Shown here: one piece after another, positions 1-8,718 of the stretch
How positions within the stretch are numbered: the first letter of the stretch is position 1
How the letters are laid out: the number at the start of each line of letters is the position of its first letter
Source of the DNA: Xanthobacteraceae bacterium
Lineage (GTDB): Bacteria > Pseudomonadota > Alphaproteobacteria > Rhizobiales > Xanthobacteraceae
NCBI GenBank assembly: GCA_030041005.1
Contig: JASHOR010000039.1
Coordinates: forward strand, 1 to 45,031
Length of the DNA stretch: 45,031 bases
Direction of reading: 5' to 3'
Notes under the pieces: model-generated
Seen by the model: only the letters and a program-made list of their open reading frames with translations
Told to the model about the DNA's origin: nothing
The model's database searches: none
Made by a program: the position numbers and the translations under genes

Positions 1-2
1 CG

Positions 3-548
3 AGCGCTACGACACCCAACGCGGTGGCGGTGGGGCAGAGCGCCACGGTGCTGGCGACGAACGGCACGGCGATCGGCGCCGGCGCGACGGTCCAGTCCGG
101 CGCAACGAACTCCGTCGCGATCGGCCAAGGCTCGATCGCGACCACCGCGAACTCGGTGTCGTTCGGCTCGCCCGGCAACCTGCGCACGCTCACCAACATC
201 GCACCCGGCGTCGGCCCGAACGATGCGGCGACTTTCGGCCAGCTCTCCAGCGTCGCCAGCACCTTTTCCACCGAGACGAACAGCCTGCAATCGCAGATCA
301 ACAGCAATGAAGTGGAGGCGAACCGCGGCATTGCGGCCGCGGTCGCCACCGCGAACGCGCCGATGCCGTCGGCACCGGGACGGTTGTCCTATCAGGCCCG
401 CGCCTCCACCTTCGAAGGCCAGGCTGGCTTCGGCCTCTCGGTGTCGTATCGCTTCGACACAAACGTCCCAATGGCTTTCGTCGGCGGCTACGGCAACGGC
501 GGCGGTACCGAGAACACCGGGTACATTGGGCTGCAAGGTGAGCTTTGA
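3..548 (+). CDS. Trimeric autotransporter adhesin, C-terminal part (5' truncated)
   Basis: This is the 3' end of a YadA-family surface adhesin; the reading frame is open to the left edge, so the start lies outside the window. The first ~60 residues are left-handed beta-roll head repeats with the G-x-x-A-I-G-x-G-A pattern (AIGAGA, SVAIGQGS). A neck/coiled-coil stretch with Asn/Gln-rich heptads (SLQSQINSNEVEANRGIAAA) follows. The last ~65 residues match the YadA anchor, which trimerises into an outer-membrane beta-barrel and exports the passenger. The final residue is Leu (GLQGEL) rather than the aromatic usual for outer-membrane barrel proteins. No partner gene is visible. The family call is firm; passenger and ligand are unknown. 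Confidence 0.85.
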   Translation, partial: SATTPNAVAVGQSATVLATNGTAIGAGATVQSGATNSVAIGQGSIATTANSVSFGSPGNLRTLTNIAPGVGPNDAATFGQLSSVASTFSTETNSLQSQINSNEVEANRGIAAAVATANAPMPSAPGRLSYQARASTFEGQAGFGLSVSYRFDTNVPMAFVGGYGNGGGTENTGYIGLQGEL

Positions 549-783
549 TGAGAGTGCCGCTGACTTTTTCCGAACTGGCGGGATGCCCAAGTGCCCAACC
601 CGGCGGGGCCTTTATGATTCATGTCGGGACCGGAAGACGAGAGGGCGGTTCTTGTCATTGATGAGAGCGCCTTCTCGAACCGGGGCAAAGCGTCGGGCGG
701 GGTGATTCCGCCCCTGGCGGACTTGGAGCCGGAATGGCTGCGACAGCACTTGCGGCCGCGAACCATGCGGCGCGGCCGTCTGC

Positions 784-1638
784 TCAAGGGTTCGGCTTGA
801 GGTTGTCCAGCCCGGAAACGCGAATGGCCTGTCCCTTCGGCGCGCCGACGGCGTGCGCGGGCGCGGCGCGCAGCGTAGCGGCGAAGTCTCCTCGATAGAG
901 GCGCTCGCCCGAGTGCGAGAGATTGGAATTGGCATCGACGTAAATCTCGCCGCCGAGCGCCTCCCACAGCCGGCAGAACCCATAGTCCTCCGACAGATAG
1001 CGGCGCGACTGCGGATCGACCATCACGTCGAAGAAGCGGAAATGAACGTTGCCCTTTGGCACCGTGCCTTCGGGCCAATCCGGCACGTAGGCGAGCTCCG
1101 GATAGCGCGCCATCAACCGGTCGAACACGCCGCGCTTGATGCACATGAAGCCGGTCGGCGCTTCCCGCACCTTGATGAAGCCGTCGCGGTCGATGACGAT
1201 ATCGACCCCGCTCCCGCCCTCGCGGCCGGTGTTGACCGTGTAGCGCTGGTAAAATTCCTCGAATTTGCGGCGCGTGGTGCCGGCCGGCACGCCATCGGCC
1301 GGCCAGTCCTCGCGCTTGAGCGGATAGACGCCCGCGGCGATGTCGTGACCGGACAAGAGCAGCCGAAACGCCGCCTGCGGCGAGAAGCCGATGTCGGCAT
1401 CGATCCAGAACAAATGAGTGTATTGCGGCTGCGACAGAAAGAAAGCGACGCAGTCGTTGCGCACGCGCGTCACCAGGCTATCGCCCGGCCGGAAATGGAA
1501 ATCGCAACTCATCTGCGCGGCGATGGCCTCGCGCTGCAACGGAATGATGCTGAGCACGTAATTCATGCACAGCTTCTCGCCGAAACAGGGCGTGACGAAC
1601 AACGGCCGGAAGGTTTTCAGCGTCGAATAGGGAAGCAA
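784..1638 (-). CDS. GT-A fold glycosyltransferase-like protein
   Basis: A 284-residue cytoplasmic protein resembling family-2-like glycosyltransferases. Near residue 80 the stretch HLFWIDADIGFSP has the D-x-D that binds metal and nucleotide-sugar in GT-A enzymes, preceded by an N-terminal FVTPCFGEKLC strand typical of the fold. No membrane segment is apparent. The ATG at 1638 is preferred over the one at 1566 because the first 24 residues contain that N-terminal strand and GGAGG lies about 8 nt upstream. It stands alone, converging on the adhesin gene across ~235 bp. Sugar donor and acceptor cannot be read from sequence; surface-polysaccharide or adhesin glycosylation is only a guess from position. 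Confidence 0.7.
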   Translation of the reverse strand: MLPYSTLKTFRPLFVTPCFGEKLCMNYVLSIIPLQREAIAAQMSCDFHFRPGDSLVTRVRNDCVAFFLSQPQYTHLFWIDADIGFSPQAAFRLLLSGHDIAAGVYPLKREDWPADGVPAGTTRRKFEEFYQRYTVNTGREGGSGVDIVIDRDGFIKVREAPTGFMCIKRGVFDRLMARYPELAYVPDWPEGTVPKGNVHFRFFDVMVDPQSRRYLSEDYGFCRLWEALGGEIYVDANSNLSHSGERLYRGDFAATLRAAPAHAVGAPKGQAIRVSGLDNLKPNP

Positions 1639-1842
1639 TGCCAGTGCCTCCGCCTGTTAATCCAAAATTCCATGTTGCGCCGAAATCGCCGCGACCGAAA
1701 GGGTCGCCGGGCGGCCTCTATCAAGAGTGTCGGCATTGCAGGCGTTTGGCGATGGCCGTTGAAACAGGGCTGGAGCAGAGGACGTCAATGACGGCCTCCG
1801 CGAGAAAGGTTATCCCCATCTTGCACCCAGGATCGTGCTCGC

Positions 1843-2700
1843 TCAGTACAGAATGGATGGCAGATAGGCGCCAGCCGGTTCGTTGTAGAGGCCGACGGTC
1901 ATCAGCGTCGCCTGTTTGACGAGTCGCAGACCGTGGTCGAGGCACCAGCAGAACACATCGTGGTTGCGCGTCGGCAGCAGGAATCCGGGGCCGCTGAAGG
2001 CGGATGCGGCGCCGATCAAAGCCATCACGTCCTCGTTGCTCTCGCCGACCGCATGGGCGAAGTAGCCGATGTCTGTGGCATAGCCGGTGATGCGGCCCAA
2101 ACGCTCGACAACGGCGGCGGTGCCTTGCACCACCGCGTCGGCGAGCTCGGCGCCGCGGTCGAAGCCATGCACGCGGCGGCACATTGCATTGCAGTCGGAG
2201 ATGTCGGCCTTCCCGGCCGGCCGCACCTCATAACTGGGAAGCTTAAGCTTGAGCGGCGCCCCTTGCATCACCGATAGCGGCTCGCGCGTTGCAAACCCCA
2301 GACGGGTATAAAGACAGAGCGAGCGACTGTGAAAGGCATCTTGCACCAGCCGGATGCCGGGCATGCGCTTTGCTGTAGCGCGCTCCATCACCGCTCGCAT
2401 GAGCTGGCGACCGATTCCTTTGTTCTGCACCGCAGGGTCGATGGTGATCGGGCCGACGCCGCCGATCGTCGAGCGCTCGTCGAGGAAATTGCCGCCGACG
2501 ATGCGCCCGTCGCTTTCCGCCACGACCCCGTAGAAGCCCGGATGGCCGATCAGCATCGCGGCGAGGCCGCTGGCAACTTCGGTCGATGGAAAATCACGGG
2601 GAAAGTTATGCTGGTCCGCGATCGCCGCAAAGGCCGCATGAATGATGCGGCCGCATGCCGCTGCGTCGTTCTCTCGCGCTTCGCGGATCGACGTAGACAT
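1843..2700 (-). CDS. GNAT family N-acetyltransferase
   Basis: A 285-residue acetyl-CoA-dependent acyltransferase. The N-terminal ~140 residues form a GNAT domain: GPITIDPAVQNKGIGRQL carries the Q/R-x-x-G-x-G/A acetyl-CoA pyrophosphate loop (QNKGIG), and SLCLYTRLGF is the usual C-terminal motif. Residues ~150-285 are a second, less typical module that could be a degenerate GNAT half. The ATG at 2700 is chosen because AGGGGGA lies ~6 nt upstream on the coding strand; an upstream in-frame ATG at 2745 lacks this. The gene is monocistronic and diverges from the cluster at 2944. The substrate is unknown. Confidence 0.8.
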   Translation of the reverse strand: MSTSIREARENDAAACGRIIHAAFAAIADQHNFPRDFPSTEVASGLAAMLIGHPGFYGVVAESDGRIVGGNFLDERSTIGGVGPITIDPAVQNKGIGRQLMRAVMERATAKRMPGIRLVQDAFHSRSLCLYTRLGFATREPLSVMQGAPLKLKLPSYEVRPAGKADISDCNAMCRRVHGFDRGAELADAVVQGTAAVVERLGRITGYATDIGYFAHAVGESNEDVMALIGAASAFSGPGFLLPTRNHDVFCWCLDHGLRLVKQATLMTVGLYNEPAGAYLPSILY

Positions 2701-2943
2701 GGCATCCCCCTGTTTGAAGTTGAGCGCCCGCTGCGGCCGTGACAAGCCTCGTCCCCATCCTATCGCCTTGGACGCCCTGACCGCCTTGCGCTGCGGCGAG
2801 GACGACTAAGCGGAGCCGGCCGGTGCCTGTCAGGCCCTTGCGAAGCGTGTCACGCCTCCTTGTCTGGCTATGCCGTCTTCGCTACTCCGGGGCTGGATCG
2901 CCGGCAGAACGGCAGTTAGGACGCTTGGTATGATGCAGCAGCG

Positions 2944-3777
2944 GTGGGGGCGAACGTGGACGTTTCGATTCGATTGTCCCTGAGGGGCGGGCATCATTGG
3001 GAGTTCGTCTGCGATGAGGACGACCCCATGGTGTTTGGGCTCGTTTCGGCATTGCCGGGCGCCAAGCTCGATGCGTCGCTGCCGCCGGACGGGCTGATCC
3101 AGGTTGAGGCTCGCAACGGTCAGCGCCTGTTCTTGTCGCGGTCGTCGCTGGTCGCACTGACCATCGAGCGGTTGCCCGTGAGCGCGGAGACCTCGCCTCG
3201 CGGTCCCGCTTTATCGCAGGAAGACGCGCCGCCACTTCTGGCGCCGACGCCGTTTGTCATGCACGCGGCCGTCTTCGATGCCGCAACGATCGAACAACTT
3301 GCGGGGGCGTCAGCTCTGTCGCCACCTGCCGAGCCCAGCGGAATGCAGGAGGTTACTCTAGACGCGCTACCGGAAGCGGCCGGCAAAGCCCTCGTTCGAG
3401 TGTTGTCCAGCGCCGGTTCTTACCTGCTGCACGGAGATCTCAAGGAGACCCACCTCGATCTTGCCGTCCGCCGCGTTTCGAGTCTGCGATCGGTTCGCCT
3501 TCCATGGCCGGCGGGATCGACGCGCTTGCTCGACTTCGTCATTTGGCTGCCGATAACCGAACAGGCGTCACCGTCGGTGGTAGCGGCTTTGCCCGATCGT
3601 TGGCTTGGCCGCGACGGCGGCGCGTCGACCACTGTGCGGATGCTTGCGCTTCAGGCAAACACTGCACTCGTCTTTCCGACCGCGCATGAGCTTGGCGATC
3701 TGGAGCTGCAAATCTCTGCCGACGCAAGCTCGGCCGCTGTCGTCGTGGGCAGTCTTTGCCAAGGGCGCCGCGAGTGA
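2944..3777 (+). CDS. Hypothetical protein, first gene of the PqqD/HprK cluster
   Basis: A 277-residue protein I do not recognise. It starts at a GTG and ends with TGA overlapping the GTG start of the PqqD/HPr-kinase-like gene, so the two are probably translationally coupled. No signal peptide or membrane segment is seen. It is acidic with an even hydrophobic pattern that looks like a soluble beta-rich protein (LLHGDLKETHLDLAVRR, LLDFVIWLPITEQ). The coupling suggests it works with the kinase, for example as substrate adaptor or a second modifying enzyme, but no catalytic motif can be named. Confidence 0.7.
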   Translation: MGANVDVSIRLSLRGGHHWEFVCDEDDPMVFGLVSALPGAKLDASLPPDGLIQVEARNGQRLFLSRSSLVALTIERLPVSAETSPRGPALSQEDAPPLLAPTPFVMHAAVFDAATIEQLAGASALSPPAEPSGMQEVTLDALPEAAGKALVRVLSSAGSYLLHGDLKETHLDLAVRRVSSLRSVRLPWPAGSTRLLDFVIWLPITEQASPSVVAALPDRWLGRDGGASTTVRMLALQANTALVFPTAHELGDLELQISADASSAAVVVGSLCQGRRE

Positions 3778-4913
3778 ACTCCTCTAATCTCCGAGCGCTG
3801 TTCGCCGACATGTCGTTTCATCCGACCGACGGCGGTGCGGTAATTTACGACGCGGCCGGCAAGCGGCTCTTCGCGCTGAATGAGACGGCGGCATTCGTCT
3901 GGTTGGCCGTTCGCGACGGCGTCGACCGGGAGACGATGACACGCGAACTGCGCGCTGCACTCAATCTGTCCGCAGAAGAAGCGGAGAACTGGATCGAGCT
4001 GGCGCTTGGCTCGCTTGACCAATTATCGCGCGCGGAGCGGCCGGAGCCGAGTGGCCGGTCCAACGAACCAGCCATTGCCGGCCCATCCCCCCTGCGTCCG
4101 GGAGTGGATTACGCACTGTTGGGCCGAACCGTCCGAATCTCGGCGCCCGAAGCGGCACTCGGGCGGATAGACAGCATGATCGGCCACCTCAAGCAATCGC
4201 CGTCCGACGGCGACTGCGTCAGCGCCGCGCTTTCTATCTCGGTGGAGGTCGACGGCGCGAAATTCGCGGTGTCGGGCGGAGGTGAACCGGCGGCCGTGAC
4301 CGGACCAGAGCAACTCGTCGCCGAGATCGAACGCCGCATCGTCCAAGGCTTGCTTCCACGCGTCCCGCACTTTCTCACTTTTCATGCAGCGCTCATGTAT
4401 GCGCGCGACCGCGGCGTTCTGTTTCCGGCCCCATCCGGCTCCGGCAAGACCACACTCAGCGTCGCACTCACCGGCGCAGGGTGGTCCTACCGGACCGACG
4501 AGATGGCGCTGCTCGATCGGAATCTGACATGGCAAGGCCTGCCCCTGCCTCCTTGCATCAAGGCAGCCAGTTATCTCTTGATCGAACCATTGCAGCCGAG
4601 CCTTCGTCATGCGATCGAGCATGATCGTTTTGGTTGCTTCGTAAAGTTTCTACCAGTTAAAGTAGAGAGCGGTGCCCTCACAGTTTCCGCCGTGGTCTTT
4701 CCACGCTATCGACCCGCTTCACAGGCCAGCGTCCGACCGCTGCGCCAAATGGAGGGTTTAACGCGCCTGCTGACGCAATGCCTCTATGTGCCCGAAGGGT
4801 TCTGCGGCGCAGACGTGGGCGCGTTGCTGGAGTGGCACGATCAGGCCAAGTACTACGAGATGGAATTCGGTTCGCCACGCCAGGCGGCCGCAGTGCTGTG
4901 CGAAACTCTATAA
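3774..4913 (+). CDS. PqqD-like (RRE) / HPr-kinase-like fusion protein
   Basis: A 379-residue two-domain protein. Residues ~10-85 resemble PqqD (LFALNETAAFVWLAVRDG, then a helical tail); PqqD folds are the leader-peptide recognition elements of RiPP pathways. Residues ~105-379 resemble the HPr kinase/phosphorylase C-terminal domain, with P-loop APSGSGKTT at ~219-227 and the following WSYRTDEMALLD strand. HprK-related kinases phosphorylate Ser in HPr and in some lasso-peptide precursors. The GTG at 3774 is chosen because it overlaps the upstream stop as GTGA and has AAGGG 8 nt upstream; a TTG at 3756 is the alternative. The next gene encodes a Thr/Ser-rich exported protein, a plausible substrate. 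I infer a peptide-modifying kinase; activity is unproven. Confidence 0.8.
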   Translation: MNSSNLRALFADMSFHPTDGGAVIYDAAGKRLFALNETAAFVWLAVRDGVDRETMTRELRAALNLSAEEAENWIELALGSLDQLSRAERPEPSGRSNEPAIAGPSPLRPGVDYALLGRTVRISAPEAALGRIDSMIGHLKQSPSDGDCVSAALSISVEVDGAKFAVSGGGEPAAVTGPEQLVAEIERRIVQGLLPRVPHFLTFHAALMYARDRGVLFPAPSGSGKTTLSVALTGAGWSYRTDEMALLDRNLTWQGLPLPPCIKAASYLLIEPLQPSLRHAIEHDRFGCFVKFLPVKVESGALTVSAVVFPRYRPASQASVRPLRQMEGLTRLLTQCLYVPEGFCGADVGALLEWHDQAKYYEMEFGSPRQAAAVLCETL

Positions 4914-4969
4914 TGGGTTGGCAAGACCTTCGTCTGGCCGTACTTTCAGCTACACGGGTGTCGGGTGCC

Positions 4970-5362
4970 ATGTCCGAGCATGACAATTCTGCCGCGGCTC
5001 CGGATCGAGACCGCCGTCTGTTCCTTGAGAAAGCAGGGCGTTTCGCAGCGGTAACGCCGCCAACGGTAGCGCTGATGCTGTCTGCAACAGGCCGTGCACG
5101 GGCTGCCACAGCCTCAGGCCGAACCACATTAACGACGACCACGTCGCCTACGACGACCACGGTACATACGACAACCACGTCACCTACGACAACCACGTCA
5201 CCTACGACAACCACGTCACCTACGACGACCACGTCCGCTACGACGACCACGTCCGCTACGACGACTACGTCCGCTACGACGACCACGTCACCTACGACGA
5301 CCGGCTCACCTCCGACAACCATGTTACCTACGACAACCCAGTCCTTTACTAGTCTCCTGTAG
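4970..5362 (+). CDS. Small exported Thr/Ser/Pro-repeat protein, candidate substrate
   Basis: A 130-residue protein. Its first ~45 residues hold a conserved-looking leader: DRRLFLEKAGRFAAVTPP, then a short hydrophobic run and ARAA. This reads as a twin-arginine-like export signal (R-R-x-F-L-x-K) or a RiPP-type leader. The rest is ten hexads of T-T-T-T-S-P/A type plus a degenerate Thr-rich tail, giving a disordered mucin-like mature region. The start at 4970 is favoured by the RR leader; an ATG at 4913 overlapping the upstream TAA (TAATG) would add 19 residues. Position directly after the PqqD/HPr-kinase-like gene suggests it is that enzyme's substrate (Ser/Thr phosphorylation) or a glycosylated surface protein. 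Function is unknown. Confidence 0.7.
   Translation: MSEHDNSAAAPDRDRRLFLEKAGRFAAVTPPTVALMLSATGRARAATASGRTTLTTTTSPTTTTVHTTTTSPTTTTSPTTTTSPTTTTSATTTTSATTTTSATTTTSPTTTGSPPTTMLPTTTQSFTSLL
5132..5311 (+). repeat. Ten tandem 18-bp coding repeats (TTTTSP/TTTTSA)
   Basis: Ten in-frame 18-bp units of the form ACGAC(A/G)ACCACGTCACCT, each encoding T-T-T-T-S-P, T-T-T-T-S-A or a variant (the second unit is TTTTVH, the last TTTGSP). Several neighbouring units are identical, so copy number may vary by slippage without breaking the frame. Confidence 0.95.
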
Positions 5363-5393
5363 TCGTGTAGCCGCTATTTCGCAGATCCTTCAA

Positions 5394-5427
5394 AAGCCAA
5401 GCCAATTTCGCCGGCGCTGCTTGGCTT
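5394..5427. terminator. Inverted repeat, possible bidirectional terminator
   Basis: AAGCCAAGC and GCTTGGCTT form a perfect 9-bp stem with a 16-nt loop, preceded by an A-run and followed by a T-rich stretch. It lies 32 bp after the Thr-repeat gene stop, between convergent genes, where a terminator is expected. The T-run is short. Confidence 0.5.
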
Positions 5428-5589
5428 CTTATTGGCGGACACCCTCCAGGGAACCGGATGGCTTGGCTCACCGGGCTCTCGGTACGCATCACGCGTAAGA
5501 GACGCCGACAAAAATTCTCTGCGGCTTGCCAAGCCGGCGCTTAGCGGTCGAATCGCAGATCGGTCGCGGTTCAGTGGCCGTCGCCCATG

Positions 5590-7452
5590 TTATTGTAAGG
5601 CGCTGAGTGCCTTGGCCATGGCTTGAAATACGCTACCCCAATCGTTCGGTCTCGGCTGGCGGAACAGCCGCACCGACGGGTACCAGCGGGATTCCGTCGT
5701 TCCTCGCTGCCAGCGCCATTCCGGCGTGTCGAGCAACGCGATCCAGGTGCGGGCGCCCAGAGCGCCGGCAAGATGCGCGAGGCCTGTGTCGCAGCACACG
5801 ACGAGATCGAGCGATGCGATCACCGCGGCCGCATCGATGAAGCCGTCCTCCCCGGCATCGAATTCAGGTCCGAGAGTTTCGACGACCATGCCCGGAGGCA
5901 GCCGTTCGAGTTGCTCCGCTGCCGTGCCGATCTGCAGGCTGATCAACCGAACCCCGGGCACGGCGGCGAGCGGCTGCATCTGCTCGAGCCGGAACGACCG
6001 CCAACCTGCTCCGCCGCCGTCGGTCCATCCCTGCCACGCAATCCCGACGCGGAGACCGTTGCTTCCAACGCGTGCAAGCCAGCGCTCGCGCAAGGCCGGT
6101 TCCGCCGACAGGTACGGAGCGGGCGGAATCGGCCATCCCAGTTGGTGGAATCGATAGGGCAGGCTCATCAGATGAATCTGAAAGTCCGGCTTTATGTGCG
6201 GGCCGATGGCGTCGAGCACCGTCACCGCTCCCGGCAGCGTGGACAGCAGTCGCTTGAGCCGCTTGGGGACGAACAGCGACACGTCGGCTCCAAGTTCGCA
6301 GAGCGCGCAAGCGTAGCGGCCGAATTGGATATAATCTCCGTTGGCCTGCTCGCCGAGCACGAGAATTGATTTGCCTTTCAGGTCCTCACCGCACCAGGGC
6401 CGCGCCTGAATGTCCTCGCGCAGTCCCTTGTTGCGGCCCATCGAGAACCGGTACTCGTAGTTCTCCCAACCGAGCCCGAATTCGCCGCGCGCCAAATGAA
6501 TGCAGCCCTTGCTGAAATGCACCACGCTGGAGTCCGGCTCGATCGCCAAGGCGCGATCGCAGGCCACCAGTGCTTCATCGAGACGATCCTGGCCAAACAA
6601 GGCAAGCGCCAGATTGGCATAAGTCGCAGCCGACGTCGGTCCCAGAACCAGCGCCCGGTCAAAAGCATCGACCGCTTGGCCATAATCTCTTGTCGCCAGC
6701 AGGGCGCAGCCGAGGTCGGACCACGCGCTCAGGTCGTCCGCGTGGCTGGCGACGACCTTGCGCAGGACCAGCACGGCTTCGGAGGCGCGCTTGGCCTCGA
6801 TGAAGACCTTGGCAAGGGCCAGCCCGGCTTCCAGGTGATCGGGACGGAGCGCGAGCACATGCTCCAGCGGCTCGATTGCCTCGGCGGGCCGCTTGAGGCT
6901 GCGCAGCGCCTCCGCCTTTTCCAGAACGATGGCTGGATTGTCGGGGCCGAGCGCGACTCCTTTTTCCGCGATCCGCAGCGCGTCCTCGAACTGACTCAGC
7001 AGCCGCAACGCGCGTGCAAGACCGGCCAGTGTGTCGATGTTGTCCGGGTCGCGAAAGAGCAGATCCTCGAAATTGAAGCGTGCATCCTTGGCGCGGTTCA
7101 ATGACAGCAGCGTGCGCGCGAGCGCCAGCTTCGTGGCGACCGCGGCGGGCGCATAGTGCAACGCGCGCTCGAAGCTGGTGAGCGCCTCTTCGTGTTTGCC
7201 GAGCGCGGCGAGCGCCAAGCCCAGTTCGTGGGCGACGTCGGCGTCGCGCGGATTGGCATGGAGTGCCTCCCGCCAAGCGGCTGCGGCCTCCTCGATCTTT
7301 CCCTCCTTGCCGAGCGTGGCCGCGCGCTGCCGCAACGCCAGCGCCGGGGCGGCGGGCGCTATGACCATCGGCTGGTCAGTGCGATCACAGCCAGCCAGCG
7401 GAGGCATCGGAATGATGATGTTGGAGCGATCGGGAGGGGTCTGCGGCTTCAT
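5590..7452 (-). CDS. TPR-repeat protein with GT9-like glycosyltransferase domain
   Basis: A 620-residue soluble protein. Residues ~35-330 are about eight to nine tetratricopeptide repeats (for example AVDAFDRALVLGPTSAATYA, with W/L-G-Y-A-x-P spacing). Residues ~370-610 resemble the heptosyltransferase-like GT-B domain of COG0859: the GIAWQG strand and the CDTGLAHLAGALG nucleotide-sugar loop near the C-terminus. Such TPR-GT fusions are common in Proteobacteria, and the layout is analogous to protein O-glycosyltransferases such as OGT, although the GT family differs. It converges on the Thr-repeat gene with a hairpin between, and the nucleotidyltransferase-like gene lies just upstream on the same strand (57 bp gap), so the two may be co-transcribed. 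Glycosylation of the Thr-repeat protein is an inference. Confidence 0.75.
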   Translation of the reverse strand: MKPQTPPDRSNIIIPMPPLAGCDRTDQPMVIAPAAPALALRQRAATLGKEGKIEEAAAAWREALHANPRDADVAHELGLALAALGKHEEALTSFERALHYAPAAVATKLALARTLLSLNRAKDARFNFEDLLFRDPDNIDTLAGLARALRLLSQFEDALRIAEKGVALGPDNPAIVLEKAEALRSLKRPAEAIEPLEHVLALRPDHLEAGLALAKVFIEAKRASEAVLVLRKVVASHADDLSAWSDLGCALLATRDYGQAVDAFDRALVLGPTSAATYANLALALFGQDRLDEALVACDRALAIEPDSSVVHFSKGCIHLARGEFGLGWENYEYRFSMGRNKGLREDIQARPWCGEDLKGKSILVLGEQANGDYIQFGRYACALCELGADVSLFVPKRLKRLLSTLPGAVTVLDAIGPHIKPDFQIHLMSLPYRFHQLGWPIPPAPYLSAEPALRERWLARVGSNGLRVGIAWQGWTDGGGAGWRSFRLEQMQPLAAVPGVRLISLQIGTAAEQLERLPPGMVVETLGPEFDAGEDGFIDAAAVIASLDLVVCCDTGLAHLAGALGARTWIALLDTPEWRWQRGTTESRWYPSVRLFRQPRPNDWGSVFQAMAKALSALQ

Positions 7453-7509
7453 GCGGCTTTTGCGGTCTGCATTCCGGCGGGCACAGGCCGGCGCCGCATC
7501 GACGGGCGC

Positions 7510-8622
7510 TCAGGCGGAGTTTAAACCGCGCTTCAGCGCCGCTCCAATGCGCCCCAGCCGCCGTCGGTTTACCAGGAAATGCGCACGCAGACTACGCTCG
7601 TCGCCGAGCTGCAGCCGATATGCGTCGCGCTCCCAGGCCAATGCCCCACAGACCACGCCGACCTGCCGCAGCGCGGCGTCGAGTGGCGGCCAGCGGCGCT
7701 GCAACAAGCAGCGCCGCAGGGATCGCCGGCCGCCTTCATCGCTGCGGAACGGCTCCGGCAGGTCGGCGCCCGACACATAGGCCGCCTTGTGCAGGGCGCC
7801 CGAAAGCGGTCCGAAAAAGCCGCGTCGGCGCGCCTCGTTCGCGAAGGCGAGCCAGTCTTCCGTCGCAAAATTGCTTTGCAGTAGGCGGCCTAGATCGAGC
7901 GAATCGCGAAAGCTCAGCGCCCCACCGATGAAATCTCCGTTGATGATCTGCGCATGTACGACATTGTGCATCATCCGGTGCAACGGCGAAGGCACCAAGA
8001 GCCCCTTGGCCACCCCTTGCGCTTTCGCCAGAACTTCATCGGCACCGAGGTATCCAGCGCGGAACGTCAGTTCGACATGCATCTCGATGCGCGTCGGCCA
8101 AAGCGGGTGCTCGAGCGGTCGGTCGTGAAAGTGTCCGCTCGCGTACTGAACCGCGAAGACAGGCTCATAGCCCAGTCCGGCCAAGACCGCCCGCGCGTCC
8201 TCCAAGGCGTGACGCGGCACCAGAAGATCGATGTCGCGCATCATGCGATCCTTGGCGGCGGGACCGGCTTCGAATAGCCAAGCGGCGCCCTTCAACAGCA
8301 CGCCGTGCAGCCCGCGCTGCGCCAGCGCATTCCCGACTTCAACGCATTGCTCGCGTATCCGCCGGTTTGCCTCCCCGTTCTGCACGAGCGCATAGCGCAA
8401 GAATCGCTGAACATCGGTCGGCGCGCGATCGAACAGACCGGCGTCGTCGAGCAGCGTGGCCAGCGCGGCGACGGCGAAATCCCGACTGACCGCCCGAACA
8501 GTTGCGGGCCAGTCGATTGCGTCATCGGACAGCGAAGCGATTGGCCGCTTCTTTCGTTGCGCCCGCTTCACGATCAGCCAGCGATCGAGAACCTGCTCCC
8601 GGTCCGCCGTGCCGGCTTCCAT
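7510..8622 (-). CDS. NTP_transf_5-type nucleotidyltransferase family protein
   Basis: A 370-residue protein resembling the uncharacterised nucleotidyltransferase family PF14907. Key signs are the KGAAWL motif followed by RMMRDIDLLVP, the metal-binding D-x-D of the polymerase-beta fold, then IEMHVEL, the third acidic strand. A helical region of the same family follows. Members of this family recur beside HPr-kinase-like and PqqD-like genes in peptide-modification clusters, which fits the genes at 2944-5362. It lies upstream of the TPR-glycosyltransferase gene on the same strand. The transferred nucleotide and acceptor are unknown. Confidence 0.75.
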   Translation of the reverse strand: MEAGTADREQVLDRWLIVKRAQRKKRPIASLSDDAIDWPATVRAVSRDFAVAALATLLDDAGLFDRAPTDVQRFLRYALVQNGEANRRIREQCVEVGNALAQRGLHGVLLKGAAWLFEAGPAAKDRMMRDIDLLVPRHALEDARAVLAGLGYEPVFAVQYASGHFHDRPLEHPLWPTRIEMHVELTFRAGYLGADEVLAKAQGVAKGLLVPSPLHRMMHNVVHAQIINGDFIGGALSFRDSLDLGRLLQSNFATEDWLAFANEARRRGFFGPLSGALHKAAYVSGADLPEPFRSDEGGRRSLRRCLLQRRWPPLDAALRQVGVVCGALAWERDAYRLQLGDERSLRAHFLVNRRRLGRIGAALKRGLNSA

Positions 8623-8718
8623 GGCGAAAACCCGTTCATATAGAGTCGCGACAGAAAAAAGTCTTTCGCGCCTCCTGTCAACGGCATCGACAGCAGAGTG
8701 TCATTAATGCGAGCGCTG

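Noticed and set aside
696-716. Hairpin GGGCGG..CCGCCC as terminator of the adhesin gene
   Set aside because: It lacks a T-run and lies ~150 bp beyond the stop.
5132-5311. Possible CRISPR-like array
   Set aside because: Units are contiguous 18-bp coding repeats with no unique spacers.
4678-5322. Long minus-strand frame rich in VVVVGDV repeats
   Set aside because: It is the complement of the Thr-hexad array and the HPr-kinase-like gene; no start signal or family resemblance.
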